A stretch of 55,885 nt of DNA from Belliella pelovolcani (GCF_900156785.1 NZ_FTOP01000019.1:1-55885); one strand, 5' to 3'; positions 28,300 to 37,343 are shown, numbered from the stretch's first letter. The notes: generated by a model not told the origin, from the sequence alone. Numbers and translations: made by a program.

Positions 28300-29088
28300 T
28301 TAGAAGTTCAATGAAAGGCCTGTTCGAAAAGAATAGATCACATTGGTAATCGGTACTATTGGTCTATCCTCGTAGGAAATTTCAAAAGTATTTGTGATGG
28401 CAAACTTCTCCGTGAGTTTGGTATTCAAAATGGTCGAATTACTAATTCGGTGCCTAAAACCCGAAATACTTCGATCATAGCCTACTTGGTAATAATTGAC
28501 CATATTGAAATCTACATATTCATTGATTGTAGCACGGACACTGATGTAATTAGAACTTTTAAAAAAATTGACCTCTATGAATTGTTCCTCGTTGGGCACT
28601 TGCCACTTTTCAAATTCATACATACCTCCTATACCATAAAGGAAAGACAATTTCTTAGTTTTGATCAAGCTATGCCTGACAGAGCCTCCTACTATCCACC
28701 TTGGATCTAATCCACGAAAATTATCAAATGAATACTGGACGAAAGTCTCATAATTGACAGCTTCCTCTCTGAGAAAATTTGCTCGTGCATGAACCATCCC
28801 AAAATTCAAGAAATCAGAATCGTTGATTTTCAAATAATCAAACTTAGAAATAAACATATATCCATGCTTACCTGGATAGTATAGTGCATTGAGATCGACA
28901 TTGTAACCAAATAGATTTACTGGATCATCTGCTGCGGCACTTCTATTGTAGACATTTAATCCTGCATTTGCTTTGAAGAGAAAAACTTTGGAGGTGTCTT
29001 TTTGAAGTCTGGATCTTTCGATGTTCAAGATTTGACCTTCTGTATAGAATGGCAATAGCAATAAGAATAAAAAGAAATGTCTCTTCAA
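28300..29088 (-). CDS. DUF481-like exported beta-barrel protein
   Basis: A 262-residue protein if it starts at TTG 29086-29088 (MKRHFFLFLLLLPFYTEGQ). That start gives a clean signal peptide. The frame is open 45 codons further upstream, but that part is rich in Cys, His and Lys and looks non-coding. The mature part is beta-rich with aromatic periodicity and ends LSLNF, fitting an outer-membrane barrel of the DUF481 type. Function unknown. It lies upstream of dnaX by about 100 bp on the same strand. Confidence 0.75.
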   Translation of the reverse strand: MKRHFFLFLLLLPFYTEGQILNIERSRLQKDTSKVFLFKANAGLNVYNRSAAADDPVNLFGYNVDLNALYYPGKHGYMFISKFDYLKINDSDFLNFGMVHARANFLREEAVNYETFVQYSFDNFRGLDPRWIVGGSVRHSLIKTKKLSFLYGIGGMYEFEKWQVPNEEQFIEVNFFKSSNYISVRATINEYVDFNMVNYYQVGYDRSISGFRHRISNSTILNTKLTEKFAITNTFEISYEDRPIVPITNVIYSFRTGLSLNF

Positions 29089-29346
29089 AACGGTTTTGGT
29101 TTTTGATGAAATACAAAGTTTTTGAATTTTGCTTCGGAAAACAAATTTGAGGAGATTGAATGTGCGGTGGATAATGTACCAAGTACAATGACTGTTCGAA
29201 AACGTTTCAAATATATAGTCCAAAATCTTCCAATTTTTTAATTTTTCAATCCAAAGCCCAATTCACAAAAAAGTGATTTATCCTCATACCTTAAAACTTT
29301 TCAACTTTCCCAACCTTATAACTAGAAGCAGGAACTTTATTTCCCT

Positions 29347-29354
29347 TATATTTG
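29347..29354 (+). promoter_or_regulatory. ssrA -7 element
   Basis: TATATTTG matches TAnnTTTG and ends 20 bp before the mature tmRNA 5' end. Confidence 0.55.
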
Positions 29355-29374
29355 TCCTCCTGTTTGAAAGTAAT

Positions 29375-29776
29375 GGGGCTGACCGGTTTTGACAGTAGGT
29401 GTAAGGATCGGGCTCGCATGTCAGGTGGAGTATGTACGTCTGTGAATAATTCATACAAACTATAATTGGCGAATCTAATTACGCCATGGCTGCCTAATCT
29501 ATCCCTTAGGGGACCTAGATAATGCTTAAAGGGTTGAGTTTCGATAGATACTCCCCGGCCACATCTCACCAACCGTTGCACTGTCCGGTTGGAATTGAGG
29601 TGTCGACTGACAGCGCTGCTCCTTGTGAGGCTACTAAGCAAGGCTAAGATTAGTGGATAAGCTGTTGTCCGGTGTGTCACCCAGCAAACAACAGTCGAAA
29701 AGCCAACAGGTGACTAAACATGTAGACGGTACGGTGTTTCCCTATCTGGACGCGAGTTCGAATCTCGCCAGCTCCA
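29375..29776 (+). ncRNA. ssrA: transfer-messenger RNA
   Basis: The 5' end GGGGCTGACCGGTTTTGACA pairs with the 3' acceptor AGCTCC (ending at discriminator A, 29776). The T-arm GAGTTCGAATCTC is near 29751-29765. The tag reading frame starts at the resume codon GGC 29468 and encodes GESNYAMAA followed by TAA (29495-29497). This resembles other Cytophagales tags. CCA is not encoded and must be added. The RNA rescues stalled ribosomes together with SmpB. The open frame on the opposite strand of this gene is spurious. Confidence 0.96.
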
Positions 29777-29781
29777 CTTAA

Positions 29782-29838
29782 AAAAGTTGAACTCCCCCAA
29801 TTCTCAAAGGGAATCAGGGGAGTTCAACTTTTATTAAT
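29782..29838 (+). terminator. ssrA terminator
   Basis: A perfect 16-bp stem AAAAGTTGAACTCCCC / GGGGAGTTCAACTTTT, 19-base loop, then T-rich sequence, starting 6 bases after the tmRNA 3' end. Confidence 0.95.
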
Positions 29839-29872
29839 TTATTTTGATTTTAACCTCGCATCAAAAATTGAT

Positions 29873-30568
29873 TTAAGTTCCGAAATAAGTATTCAATTCC
29901 TCTACCATGGACGACTTATCATGAAGGTCTTTGATTACTTTCCCTTTTTCCAGCAGGACAATCCTATCACAGAGATCTGTTACATGATTGAGGTCATGGC
30001 TGGAAATCAAAAAGGTGATTTGCGAACGCTCCTTTTCTTGTAGAATCAGTTTTTTCAATCTCACTTGTGAACTTGGATCCAAATTTTCAAATGGTTCATC
30101 CAGCAATACCACTTCTGGATTACCCATCATGGCTGCAGCGATACCCACTTTCTTGGTATTCCCTTTGGAAAGATCTCGAAGGTATTTCTTTTTGCCTCTG
30201 ATCTCGTCATTGAAGAGCTCTTCAAACTTATTCAAATGCTCTTCCAAATCCTCCTCTGAAAGGTTATAGATTTTTCTCAAAGTCTCAAAATATTCATCTG
30301 CTGTCAAGTAAGATAGTAGCATATGCTCATCTAAATATGCTCCTACACGACGCTTCCAGTCTTCGGATTTGCTTACATCTGTCTCATCAAGTAAAACCCG
30401 GCCAGATGTGGCCCTTACTAAATCTAGGATAATTCTAAATAGGGTAGTTTTACCAGCCCCGTTATTACCCACTAATCCAAAACATTCTGCTTTAGGAATT
30501 TCAAGAGATGCTACGTCCAATACGACAGCATCTTTATATTGCTTTTTAAGGTCTTGAATCGTTATCAT
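29873..30568 (-). CDS. ABC transporter ATP-binding protein
   Basis: A 231-residue ATPase with Walker A GLVGNNGAGKTTLFRI, Q-loop region, signature LSKGNTKKVGIAAAM (divergent from LSGGQ, as in several ABC-2 exporters), Walker B EVVLLDEPFENLD and the switch His in ISSHDLNHV. The start overlaps the end of the DUF5687 permease gene by 4 bp, so the two are translationally coupled and very probably form one exporter. Substrate unknown. Confidence 0.93.
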   Translation of the reverse strand: MITIQDLKKQYKDAVVLDVASLEIPKAECFGLVGNNGAGKTTLFRIILDLVRATSGRVLLDETDVSKSEDWKRRVGAYLDEHMLLSYLTADEYFETLRKIYNLSEEDLEEHLNKFEELFNDEIRGKKKYLRDLSKGNTKKVGIAAAMMGNPEVVLLDEPFENLDPSSQVRLKKLILQEKERSQITFLISSHDLNHVTDLCDRIVLLEKGKVIKDLHDKSSMVEELNTYFGT

Positions 30569-32052
30569 AGTTCTTGTCTAAATGCTGAAGAAATTTCGTA
30601 CCTATTTTTTAAAATTTTATTCACTGGAAGAGAAGATAGATAGGGGGAAAATACAATCCCTACCAAGCCTGTAATCGCCAATGCTGCAAGTCCTGCATAT
30701 TGATTGACCAAAAGGGCAAAAGGGAAATATACGGCATAAGGGCCAAGAAATATGGGCAACATCATCAGAAACTGTGCAATACCCACTCCCTCATAATTGA
30801 ACATCGCTCCCTTGTTCAAATCCATTGGCTTAGGCTTCCATAAAGAGAGATACACAACCAAATGAATCACAACGCCCATATTAAACAGGAAAGTAGCGAT
30901 ATGAATCAAAAGGATATCTAATCCAAAATAGACATAAGGAACTGACGCTAGAAAACATAAGGCCGATGTCACCACAAAAAGTAAGTACTTCCCTCTTACC
31001 AAAGCCTCGACTCCACCTCTTCTTTGAAGAAAGAAATCAAAATTAGCTGAATTCCAACTCAAAAAGAGCTGCCCGTATTGAAGCATGAAGATACTGGTAA
31101 TAAAAGTGCCCACAAAAATAAACATATGGCTAAAACCTGCTTCAGCCTGATAGGCTGGGTTGGTATAGAAAATCAATCCATAAAGCAAGAAGAATCCCGC
31201 TAGCATCAAATAGGTTCTACTTTTCTTGTGCCTAATGATCAGCTTCCACTCTAAGTTGGCCAACTCACCTGCTAGTCCAAATCTATTGAAAATCCCAAAA
31301 CTTGAATTCGCAAACTTCACTTCCTCATCCTTGGCTAAATCTTCCAAGTAGGCATTTTGATAATAATAGCTGTAAGCTAGTCTATACAATGCTATGCAGA
31401 TGACAAACATGACTGCGACAGGGACAGGCGAAGTAAGTGAATAATCAAATACAGGCTTCATCAATTCTCCAATATTAAACCAACCATAATAATTGGATCC
31501 AACACCAAGTAAAAGCACTACGAAAATCACTGCTAATCCCGTGAAGCTATCTTCAAATTTCTGCTTGAACCAAAGCATCAACCAATGTAAGGACCAACTG
31601 GTAAAAAGAATACAGAACAACCAAGACCATCCAGCCCCATCTCCAAACCTCGGCATTACTTCTTTGAAAGCAAATGGCCCAAATATCAGGAATGCAATCA
31701 AAGTCAAAGGAGAAATGAAAGACCTTGCCAAAAGGAAATTAATGATCCTACTTTTTCGAATAGGAAGATGAAGAAACCTCTCTAATTCGATTACTGGTAG
31801 CTTTTGAGTAAAATACCGATACATGAATTCCGCCAAAAAGAAGTAAATCAAATGGGCACTCACTGCAACGTAAGCATCGGGCTGATTGAATCCCTTCTCT
31901 ACTACTTCCTTAAGGAAAAAACCTAACAAAAGCAGATAAGAAAGCAGGATGACCCCCAATAAACCTAAAAACAAAGCGACCAATACCGACTTGGCAAAAG
32001 AAGTGGAGCGCATTGTTTTCAGTAATTCCAATTTAATCAATTGTAACATCAT
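30565..32052 (-). CDS. DUF5687 ABC-2-like permease
   Basis: A 495-residue integral membrane protein with about 12 hydrophobic segments. It resembles the DUF5687 family of Bacteroidota permeases paired with a single ATPase. The Arg-rich segment ERFLHLPIRKSRI lies between helices 2 and 3. It lies upstream of, and overlaps, the ATP-binding gene. Two consecutive Met codons make the exact start uncertain by one residue. Probably both halves of the transporter core are within this one long polypeptide. Confidence 0.85.
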   Translation of the reverse strand: MMLQLIKLELLKTMRSTSFAKSVLVALFLGLLGVILLSYLLLLGFFLKEVVEKGFNQPDAYVAVSAHLIYFFLAEFMYRYFTQKLPVIELERFLHLPIRKSRIINFLLARSFISPLTLIAFLIFGPFAFKEVMPRFGDGAGWSWLFCILFTSWSLHWLMLWFKQKFEDSFTGLAVIFVVLLLGVGSNYYGWFNIGELMKPVFDYSLTSPVPVAVMFVICIALYRLAYSYYYQNAYLEDLAKDEEVKFANSSFGIFNRFGLAGELANLEWKLIIRHKKSRTYLMLAGFFLLYGLIFYTNPAYQAEAGFSHMFIFVGTFITSIFMLQYGQLFLSWNSANFDFFLQRRGGVEALVRGKYLLFVVTSALCFLASVPYVYFGLDILLIHIATFLFNMGVVIHLVVYLSLWKPKPMDLNKGAMFNYEGVGIAQFLMMLPIFLGPYAVYFPFALLVNQYAGLAALAITGLVGIVFSPYLSSLPVNKILKNRYEISSAFRQEL

Positions 32053-32246
32053 AGGCTAGGTGTTCAATTTTGCAACAATTTTATTTTAGACCGGAATGAA
32101 GATAAAATAGAATTATTACTATTCAAGGGAATTATTTTATAAGTTTAATTTTTTCACAAAAACGCTATCCAATAGTCATTGAAATTTTTCAATGATTCGG
32201 AGAAATATATTTTTTGGAAACCATGTTAAAATTTCAAAATCAAATC

Positions 32247-32254
32247 TAAATTTG
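32247..32254 (+). promoter_or_regulatory. -7 element before the 411-residue exported protein
   Basis: TAAATTTG matches TAnnTTTG, 49 bp upstream of the ATG. No clear -33 box. Confidence 0.4.
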
Positions 32255-32303
32255 CTCGGTTTTTGCGCTGATTGCTAAAACTTTATACCCCTTTCTATAC
32301 TGA

Positions 32304-33539
32304 ATGAAGAAAATCTTCTTGCTGTCTTCCATGATAGCGCTGACCACTTGGTCGACCTTTGCACAGACTAGTCCTGACTCTGTCAAAATTTTCCGATTAG
32401 AGAAAGAATTGGAAGTACTCAAAAACTACAACGAAAGCCTTCAGCAAAACCTTGAGCTGACCAACAAAGCCCTCAACGACCTGATTATTGATAAAAACAT
32501 TACTGATGAGACAAGGTGGATATCTCTTCGCTCCAGCATCGTCCATTCTACTCAGATCTACAAAAAACTCAGCGATGACATCATCAACTTGAAGTCCCGA
32601 ATGACTGATCAGGAGTACCAAGGATTTATCAATTCCCTAGGAAGCATAGAAGGTGGCCCTTTGGGTTTTTCTTTGGAAGAAGTCATCATGGAGTCCGCTA
32701 AGAAAATCGGCATATTCGAGACGAAAACCAAAATGGATAGGTTTCTTGAGATCACCAACAGTATCGTGGCAAGTCCGCTGACACAAGGGGTACCTTTTGT
32801 ATCCCAAGCTTTTTTCGCCTCCAACTCCCTAATCAATGTAGCTTACAGCTCTATGTTGACCGAGAAAAAACCTGATTTTCAAAAATTGGGTAAGTTTGAA
32901 AGTGAGCTGAACAAGTATCTTGTGTACTTCTCAGCACTGGACAAAGCCAATGCCATCAACCAGTCTTCCAATAATGACAGGATCGTACTCTTAGAAAATC
33001 TTCAGCTGGAGTTACTGGGGAAACTTAAGAAAGATGCTGCCAAACTGGGATACAACACCCCTGATAGGATGTCCTCTGAGTCTTTGGATGCTTATTTCAA
33101 CAGGGTTTTGAGTAGTTTTTCCAAAGAATATGTAGATCTCTACCTGAACCAAATAGAGCGCAAATACAGAAACAGTGCAGGAAAAATCAACTATGCTAAC
33201 CTGATCCAAAATGAAACAGAGCTGAAAAATTACAGCAATCAGGTCAATGGCACGGTGGAATTGGCTAAGAAGTTTATCCTCTACTATGACAACTTCTTTG
33301 AATTGGCTGACAACTATCACCTCAAGGTACTTGAGGCACTTGAGTTGGCAAACAAAAACAATATCATTCAGGCTAAAAAAGGAAACGGACCTACTGAAAC
33401 TCCTCAACAGGTCTATGAAAAAATCACCCAAAACCTGAAGGATAAAAAAATGATTCGTGACAATGGCATCAAAGCGAGTATCAACATCGCTGACCTCAAA
33501 CAGAAAATTGAGAAGGTGGATGAATTCAGGTTCCTTTAG
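32304..33539 (+). CDS. exported coiled-coil protein of unknown function
   Basis: A 411-residue protein with a signal peptide (1-20, cleavage near TFAQ). Residues 30-60 and 75-100 form heptad-like coiled coils (KIFRLEKELEVLKNYNES). A less polar stretch (about 150-185, SPLTQGVPFVSQAFFASN) interrupts the helices, and the rest is charged helical sequence. There is no membrane anchor or lipobox, so it is probably periplasmic. I do not recognise a family. It is a single-gene unit; downstream lies a repeat-rich gap and a convergent rarA. Confidence 0.7.
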   Translation: MKKIFLLSSMIALTTWSTFAQTSPDSVKIFRLEKELEVLKNYNESLQQNLELTNKALNDLIIDKNITDETRWISLRSSIVHSTQIYKKLSDDIINLKSRMTDQEYQGFINSLGSIEGGPLGFSLEEVIMESAKKIGIFETKTKMDRFLEITNSIVASPLTQGVPFVSQAFFASNSLINVAYSSMLTEKKPDFQKLGKFESELNKYLVYFSALDKANAINQSSNNDRIVLLENLQLELLGKLKKDAAKLGYNTPDRMSSESLDAYFNRVLSSFSKEYVDLYLNQIERKYRNSAGKINYANLIQNETELKNYSNQVNGTVELAKKFILYYDNFFELADNYHLKVLEALELANKNNIIQAKKGNGPTETPQQVYEKITQNLKDKKMIRDNGIKASINIADLKQKIEKVDEFRFL

Positions 33540-33911
33540 GATTGATGTTGTAGTATTTCGGTTGAATTCATCCGACTCTTAAAACAGGGGCTCAATGGAT
33601 ATTCATGGATATTGATGGATACTGAATTGATATTAGGGTATTTTAAAAGGGCTTATTGGGATTCATAAGTATTGCTTTTGGCCAAGATCTTTTAATATCC
33701 AAACCAATAAGTATCTAAAAATTAGGATATCATAAAGGATTTTGATAAAACCCTAATCTGATTATACGCTTCTATGCCAGTAAATCAATTCATTGGCTTA
33801 TTCGGTTGCTAATGGTCAATATCCACAAATATCCAATATCAATTAATATCCGAAGTTAGATAATTCGGATTTTTTTAATGTTACTGGTAAAGTTTCGTAT
33901 ATCCATAAATC
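33540..33911. repeat. intergenic region with 10-bp-period GGATATTGAT repeats
   Basis: No gene. 33597-33646 reads as five decamers (GGATATTCAT, GGATATTGAT, GGATACTGAA, TTGATATTAG, GGTATTTTAA). 33816-33850 carries the opposite-strand version (CAATATCC, AAATATCC, AATATCAATTAATATCC). Similar words recur at 10107-10140 and 35221-35282. The rest is AT-rich without recognisable signals except the terminator. Confidence 0.65.
33848..33877 (+). terminator. ATCCGAA hairpin terminator
   Basis: ATCCGAA / TTCGGAT stem, nine-base loop, then seven Ts. It lies between the convergent 411-residue gene and rarA, about 310 bp after the former. Confidence 0.65.
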
Positions 33912-35174
33912 CTAATACCCATACTTCCCCTTCCACCGAGAATTCAGGTATTTCCTCAGTTCATTTTCACGGGCATTGCTGCCAGGCTCGTAAAGTTTAA
34001 GGTTTTTGAGTTCATCGGGTAGGTACTCTTGATTGACAAAGTTCCCTTCGTAATCATGTGAATACTTATATTCTTTGCCATAATTCAGGTCTTTCATCAG
34101 CTTTGTGGGCGCATTGCGCAAGTGAAGCGGAACTGGAAGATCCCCTTTCTCCTTCACCAATGCCTGGGCCTTGTTGATTGCCATGTAGGAAGCGTTGCTC
34201 TTTGGACAGCTTGCCAGGTAAGTGACACATTGAGAGAGGATGATTCTGGCCTCTGGATAGCCGATGATCTTAACTGCTTCAAAGCAATTGGTCGCCAAAA
34301 GTAGCGCATTAGGATTGGCATTGCCGATGTCTTCAGAAGCCAAAATCACCAGTCTTCTTGCAATAAACTTCACATCCTCACCTCCTTCGATCATCCGAGC
34401 CAGCCAATAAACAGCCGCATTGGGATCAGAGCCTCGGATGGATTTGATAAAGGCAGAAATGATGTCATAATGTTGCTCGCCTGACTTGTCGTACAAGACC
34501 ACTTTTTGCTGGGCGATCTTGGTGACTTTTTCATTGGTGATCACACAGGGCTCTTCCTCCAGCCCATTGATCACAATTTCAAACAGGTTCAACAGTTTTC
34601 GCCCATCCCCTCCTGATAGCCGCAATAGAGCCTCTGTTTCTTTCAGCTCTATCTGCTTCTTTTTAATCAATACATCCTTTTCCATGGCTTGATGCAGCAT
34701 GGCTTCCAATTCAGCTCTTCCCAAGGGATTGAGCGTAAAGACCTGACAGCGGGAAAGCAAGGCTGCATTGACTTCAAAAGATGGGTTCTCCGTAGTAGCT
34801 CCAATCAGGCGGATGATTCCCTTCTCCACTGCTCCAAGAAGTGCATCTTGTTGGGACTTATTGAAGCGGTGGATTTCATCAATAAAAAGTACCACGCCCA
34901 TCTGGAATTTTGCCTTTTCGATCACTTCACGGATATCTTTCACTCCCGAACTGATGGCACTCAGGGTATAAAAAGGTGCCTTGATTTCATTGGCTATGAT
35001 ATTGGCAATGGTGGTCTTCCCTACCCCTGGAGGCCCCCAGAGTATCAGAGAAGGTACACTGCCGCTTTTGATGGCCCGGTGCAAAAATGAAGTGGGTGCC
35101 GAAAGGTGCTCCTGCCCAATCAGTTCTTCCAACTTTGACGGACGCATTCTTTCTGCTAGAGGGGTATTGTTCAT
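33912..35174 (-). CDS. rarA: replication-associated recombination protein A (RarA/MgsA)
   Basis: A 420-residue AAA+ ATPase acting at stalled replication forks. The N-terminus [20 protein letters not shown], Walker [14 protein letters not shown], Walker [16 protein letters not shown], sensor 1 [12 protein letters not shown] and SRCQ arginine finger are all intact. The C-terminal tetramerisation part follows ([29 protein letters not shown]). Length is close to the usual 420-440. Short-period repeat arrays lie on both sides. Confidence 0.95.
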   Translation of the reverse strand: MNNTPLAERMRPSKLEELIGQEHLSAPTSFLHRAIKSGSVPSLILWGPPGVGKTTIANIIANEIKAPFYTLSAISSGVKDIREVIEKAKFQMGVVLFIDEIHRFNKSQQDALLGAVEKGIIRLIGATTENPSFEVNAALLSRCQVFTLNPLGRAELEAMLHQAMEKDVLIKKKQIELKETEALLRLSGGDGRKLLNLFEIVINGLEEEPCVITNEKVTKIAQQKVVLYDKSGEQHYDIISAFIKSIRGSDPNAAVYWLARMIEGGEDVKFIARRLVILASEDIGNANPNALLLATNCFEAVKIIGYPEARIILSQCVTYLASCPKSNASYMAINKAQALVKEKGDLPVPLHLRNAPTKLMKDLNYGKEYKYSHDYEGNFVNQEYLPDELKNLKLYEPGSNARENELRKYLNSRWKGKYGY

Positions 35175-35303
35175 TGATGATGTTGATATTGGATTGAAAT
35201 GGATTTTTTGCTTGAGTACAATATTAGAAAGATATTGATGGATATTAATTTGATATTGGATACTTGTAGATATTGATATATAGGAACTGATGAAACTGAT
35301 GAA

Positions 35304-35480
35304 ACTGATAAATTGATCAAATTATCAATGCGCAGCCCTTATGATGGTATAGGCAAACCCGAACCCCTCAAACACGAACTTTCCTGTTGGTGGTCAAGGA
35401 GAATCAACCTCAAACACTGACTGGTCTACAAAATAAGCAATGATTCTATTTATTTTCATAAGTGCAGTTACCATTACTGA
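35304..35480 (+). pseudogene. yoeB toxin remnant with internal stop
   Basis: Frame 35328+3n reads DKLIKLSMRSPYDGIGKPEP, then LKHELSCWWSRRINLKH, a TGA at 35418-35420, then LVYKISNDSIYFHKCSYHY and TGA. This matches the YoeB/Txe toxin core (PF.GIGKPEPLK..LSG.WSRRI..EHRLVY...CRYHY). The TGA stands where family members have CGA or another Arg codon, a likely C-to-T change. About 25 N-terminal residues and the YefM antitoxin are absent. The residues equivalent to catalytic Glu, Arg and C-terminal His are still readable. Confidence 0.8.
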
Positions 35481-35600
35481 GTAGATATGCAGAAGGTATT
35501 TATTTTATCAAAGTAAAATATCTTACGTTCAAAAAGTAAATCTTTTTACGCTGTAAAAATAAGTTTTAAAAACTTCATGGCATGGTCCGAAGAGAATGAA

Positions 35601-35747
35601 TTATAAGGTACCTAGGATTGCTTTCTCCAGTTCCTCCTGAAAAAGATCAAAAGCTGACGTGTGCGGAACCAATGTGGCTCCGATAAATTTGGAAAGTAAT
35701 TTACCATCCTTGAGGAAGAAATGACTTGGAGAAATTACAACGCAAAA
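35601..35747 (-). pseudogene. possible thioredoxin-like C-terminal remnant
   Basis: The minus frame from 35747 to TAA at 35601 reads FCVVISPSHFFLKDGKLLSK, then FIGATLVPHTSAFDLFQEEL and EKAILGTL. The pattern SPSHFFLKDGKL.SKF.GA resembles the cis-Pro strand and last helix of thioredoxin/TlpA-like proteins. A stop immediately precedes it, but shifting frame by one continues a plausible FEFELWSE sequence, suggesting a frameshift. No start codon exists. The family is tentative. Confidence 0.45.
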
Positions 35748-35958
35748 TTATTCTGACCATAGTTCGAATTCAAATGTCCATAAATATCCACCTAATATCA
35801 CCCCATTATTCCGCTGAAAGCATATCCCGAATCGCTAAAGCTCTCAGGACCTCCGCTAAAGCTTCGGTTTCAACAGTATTTCAAACTGAAAAAAACAGCT
35901 AACATTTAAGCCCTTCGGGGATTTTAAAGCCCCAAAGGTCACCCAATATCTCAACCAT

Positions 35959-36130
35959 ATTTCGCCGAAGGCATATTTCCACCTTATTTCACGAAGTATA
36001 CCCCGATAAACCGGGACAAGTTATCCATCAATATCATGAAATAAATATCAACCCAATATTTCAACCTTATTTCACGAAGTATATTTCGCGAAGCATATAT
36101 CCAATTAATATCCACCTAATATCACGAAGT
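35959..36130. repeat. GAA-loop mini-hairpin series
   Basis: Cores GCC-GAA-GGC (35964-35972), AC-GAA-GT (35991-35997), AC-GAA-GT (36074-36080), GC-GAA-GC (36088-36094) and AC-GAA-GT (36124-36130) are each flanked by TATTTC or TATATC on the left and often ATATTTC/ATATATC on the right. The stem bases change in pairs while the loop stays GAA. Confidence 0.7.
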
Positions 36131-36136
36131 AAGTAT

Positions 36137-37153
36137 CTATGAAATATCCTCTAACCTCTTCCCAAAAATCCCCATCATCTCATCATTAAAATCCAAATGC
36201 GTCACAAAACGAATCTGATCCTTTCCAAATTTTACTGCTTTGATACCTTGAGATTCTAGTTTCGACAGCATTTCAGCAGGAGTGATTCCAGCTAATTTGG
36301 CGATTACGATATTCGTCATAACTGGAAACACTTCAGAAACCAAAGGATGTTGCTCCAGCATTTCACCGAGTTTTCTTGCTCTTGCATGGTCTTCTTTGAG
36401 TCTATTCACATGATGATCCAAAGCATAGATGGCTGCAGCAGCCAAAAACCCAGCCTGACGCATGCCTCCACCAAAAGCCTTTCGGACTTTTCTTGCCCGC
36501 TTGATATCCGCTTTAGATCCCAAAAGCACTGAACCTACCGGACAACCCAAACCTTTGCTCAAACAAATAGAAATAGTATCAAAAATTGCTCCCCAGTCTT
36601 TTGGGCTTTCACCCGATTCTACCAAAGCATTGAAAAGTCTGGCTCCATCTAAGTGTAACTTCAAGTCATGCTGCTTACAGATCGCTTTGATGGGCTTGAT
36701 TTCGTCCAGTGTGTAGATACTTCCCCCACCTTTGTTCATGGTATTCTCCAAAGAAACCAGTGTAGTTTCTGGTGCATGTACATCATCTGGGTTAATGGAA
36801 TCTAGGATATCCTGAGGGCTGATTTTACCATAAGCCCCATCAAGCAACTTGACCGATGCGTGAGAATTGGACATGATGCCTCCACCTTCATAGAGATAGA
36901 TATGGGAATATTTATGACATATCACTTCAGTCTGTAAACCTGTGTGTAAGCGGATAGCAATTTGATTGGTCATCGTACCAGATGGGCAAAACAAACCCGC
37001 TTCCATGCCAAACATATCTGCCAACTTTTGCTCCAAAGCATTCACAGTTGGATCCTCTCCAAACACATCATCCCCAACAGGTGCTGACCACATGGCTTCG
37101 AGCATTCCCTGAGTTGGTTTTGTTAGGGTATCACTTCTTAAATCAATTATCAT
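36137..37153 (-). CDS. ltaE: L-threonine aldolase family, PLP-dependent
   Basis: A 338-residue fold-type I PLP enzyme that splits threonine or allo-threonine into glycine and acetaldehyde. The start MIIDLRSDTLTKPTQGM and GDDVFGEDPTVNALE are diagnostic. LHLDGARLFNA carries the cofactor Asp, and SICLSKGLGCPVGS carries the Schiff-base Lys. Complete and of normal length. The substrate stereochemistry is not readable. Repeat arrays lie on both sides. Confidence 0.92.
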   Translation of the reverse strand: MIIDLRSDTLTKPTQGMLEAMWSAPVGDDVFGEDPTVNALEQKLADMFGMEAGLFCPSGTMTNQIAIRLHTGLQTEVICHKYSHIYLYEGGGIMSNSHASVKLLDGAYGKISPQDILDSINPDDVHAPETTLVSLENTMNKGGGSIYTLDEIKPIKAICKQHDLKLHLDGARLFNALVESGESPKDWGAIFDTISICLSKGLGCPVGSVLLGSKADIKRARKVRKAFGGGMRQAGFLAAAAIYALDHHVNRLKEDHARARKLGEMLEQHPLVSEVFPVMTNIVIAKLAGITPAEMLSKLESQGIKAVKFGKDQIRFVTHLDFNDEMMGIFGKRLEDIS

Positions 37154-37184
37154 ATATAATTATTAAAGGAAATACAGTAGAAAT

Positions 37185-37252
37185 ATACTTTATGAAATGT
37201 GGTAAAATTTGAAATATACTTTGTGAAATAAATTGAAATTTGCCTGTGGCGA
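37185..37252. repeat. GAA-loop mini-hairpins upstream of the threonine aldolase gene (reverse orientation)
   Basis: On the plus strand: AC-TTT-AT (37187-37193), AC-TTT-GT (37218-37224) and GCC-TGT-GGC (37242-37250), each with GAAATAT flanks. These are reverse-complement relatives of the series at 35959-36130. They lie 35-100 bp upstream of the aldolase start codon. Confidence 0.6.
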
Positions 37253-37343
37253 AATATGATTGAAAAAGGTTCTATTAAATATCGTAGAGATATCACCCAG
37301 CCTGCAACAGACAGGTTCACCAAGGTAGAAAGTAAGATTTCAG

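Larger units (their letters stand above)
35175..36136. other. 960-bp region of gene remnants and short repeats
   Basis: No intact gene. In order: 10-bp-period ATATTGAT repeats (35221-35282), a GATGAAACT run, a yoeB remnant (35304-35480), a possible thioredoxin-like remnant on the minus strand (35601-35747), a CCTT.GGGG/CCCC.AAGG hairpin (35912-35938) and a series of covarying GAA-loop mini-hairpins (35959-36130). It looks like a decayed accessory site between rarA and the threonine aldolase gene. Confidence 0.7.

Noticed and set aside
29291-29680. 129-codon open frame on the minus strand
   Set aside because: It is the complement of the tmRNA gene; the RNA features are unmistakable and the peptide looks random.
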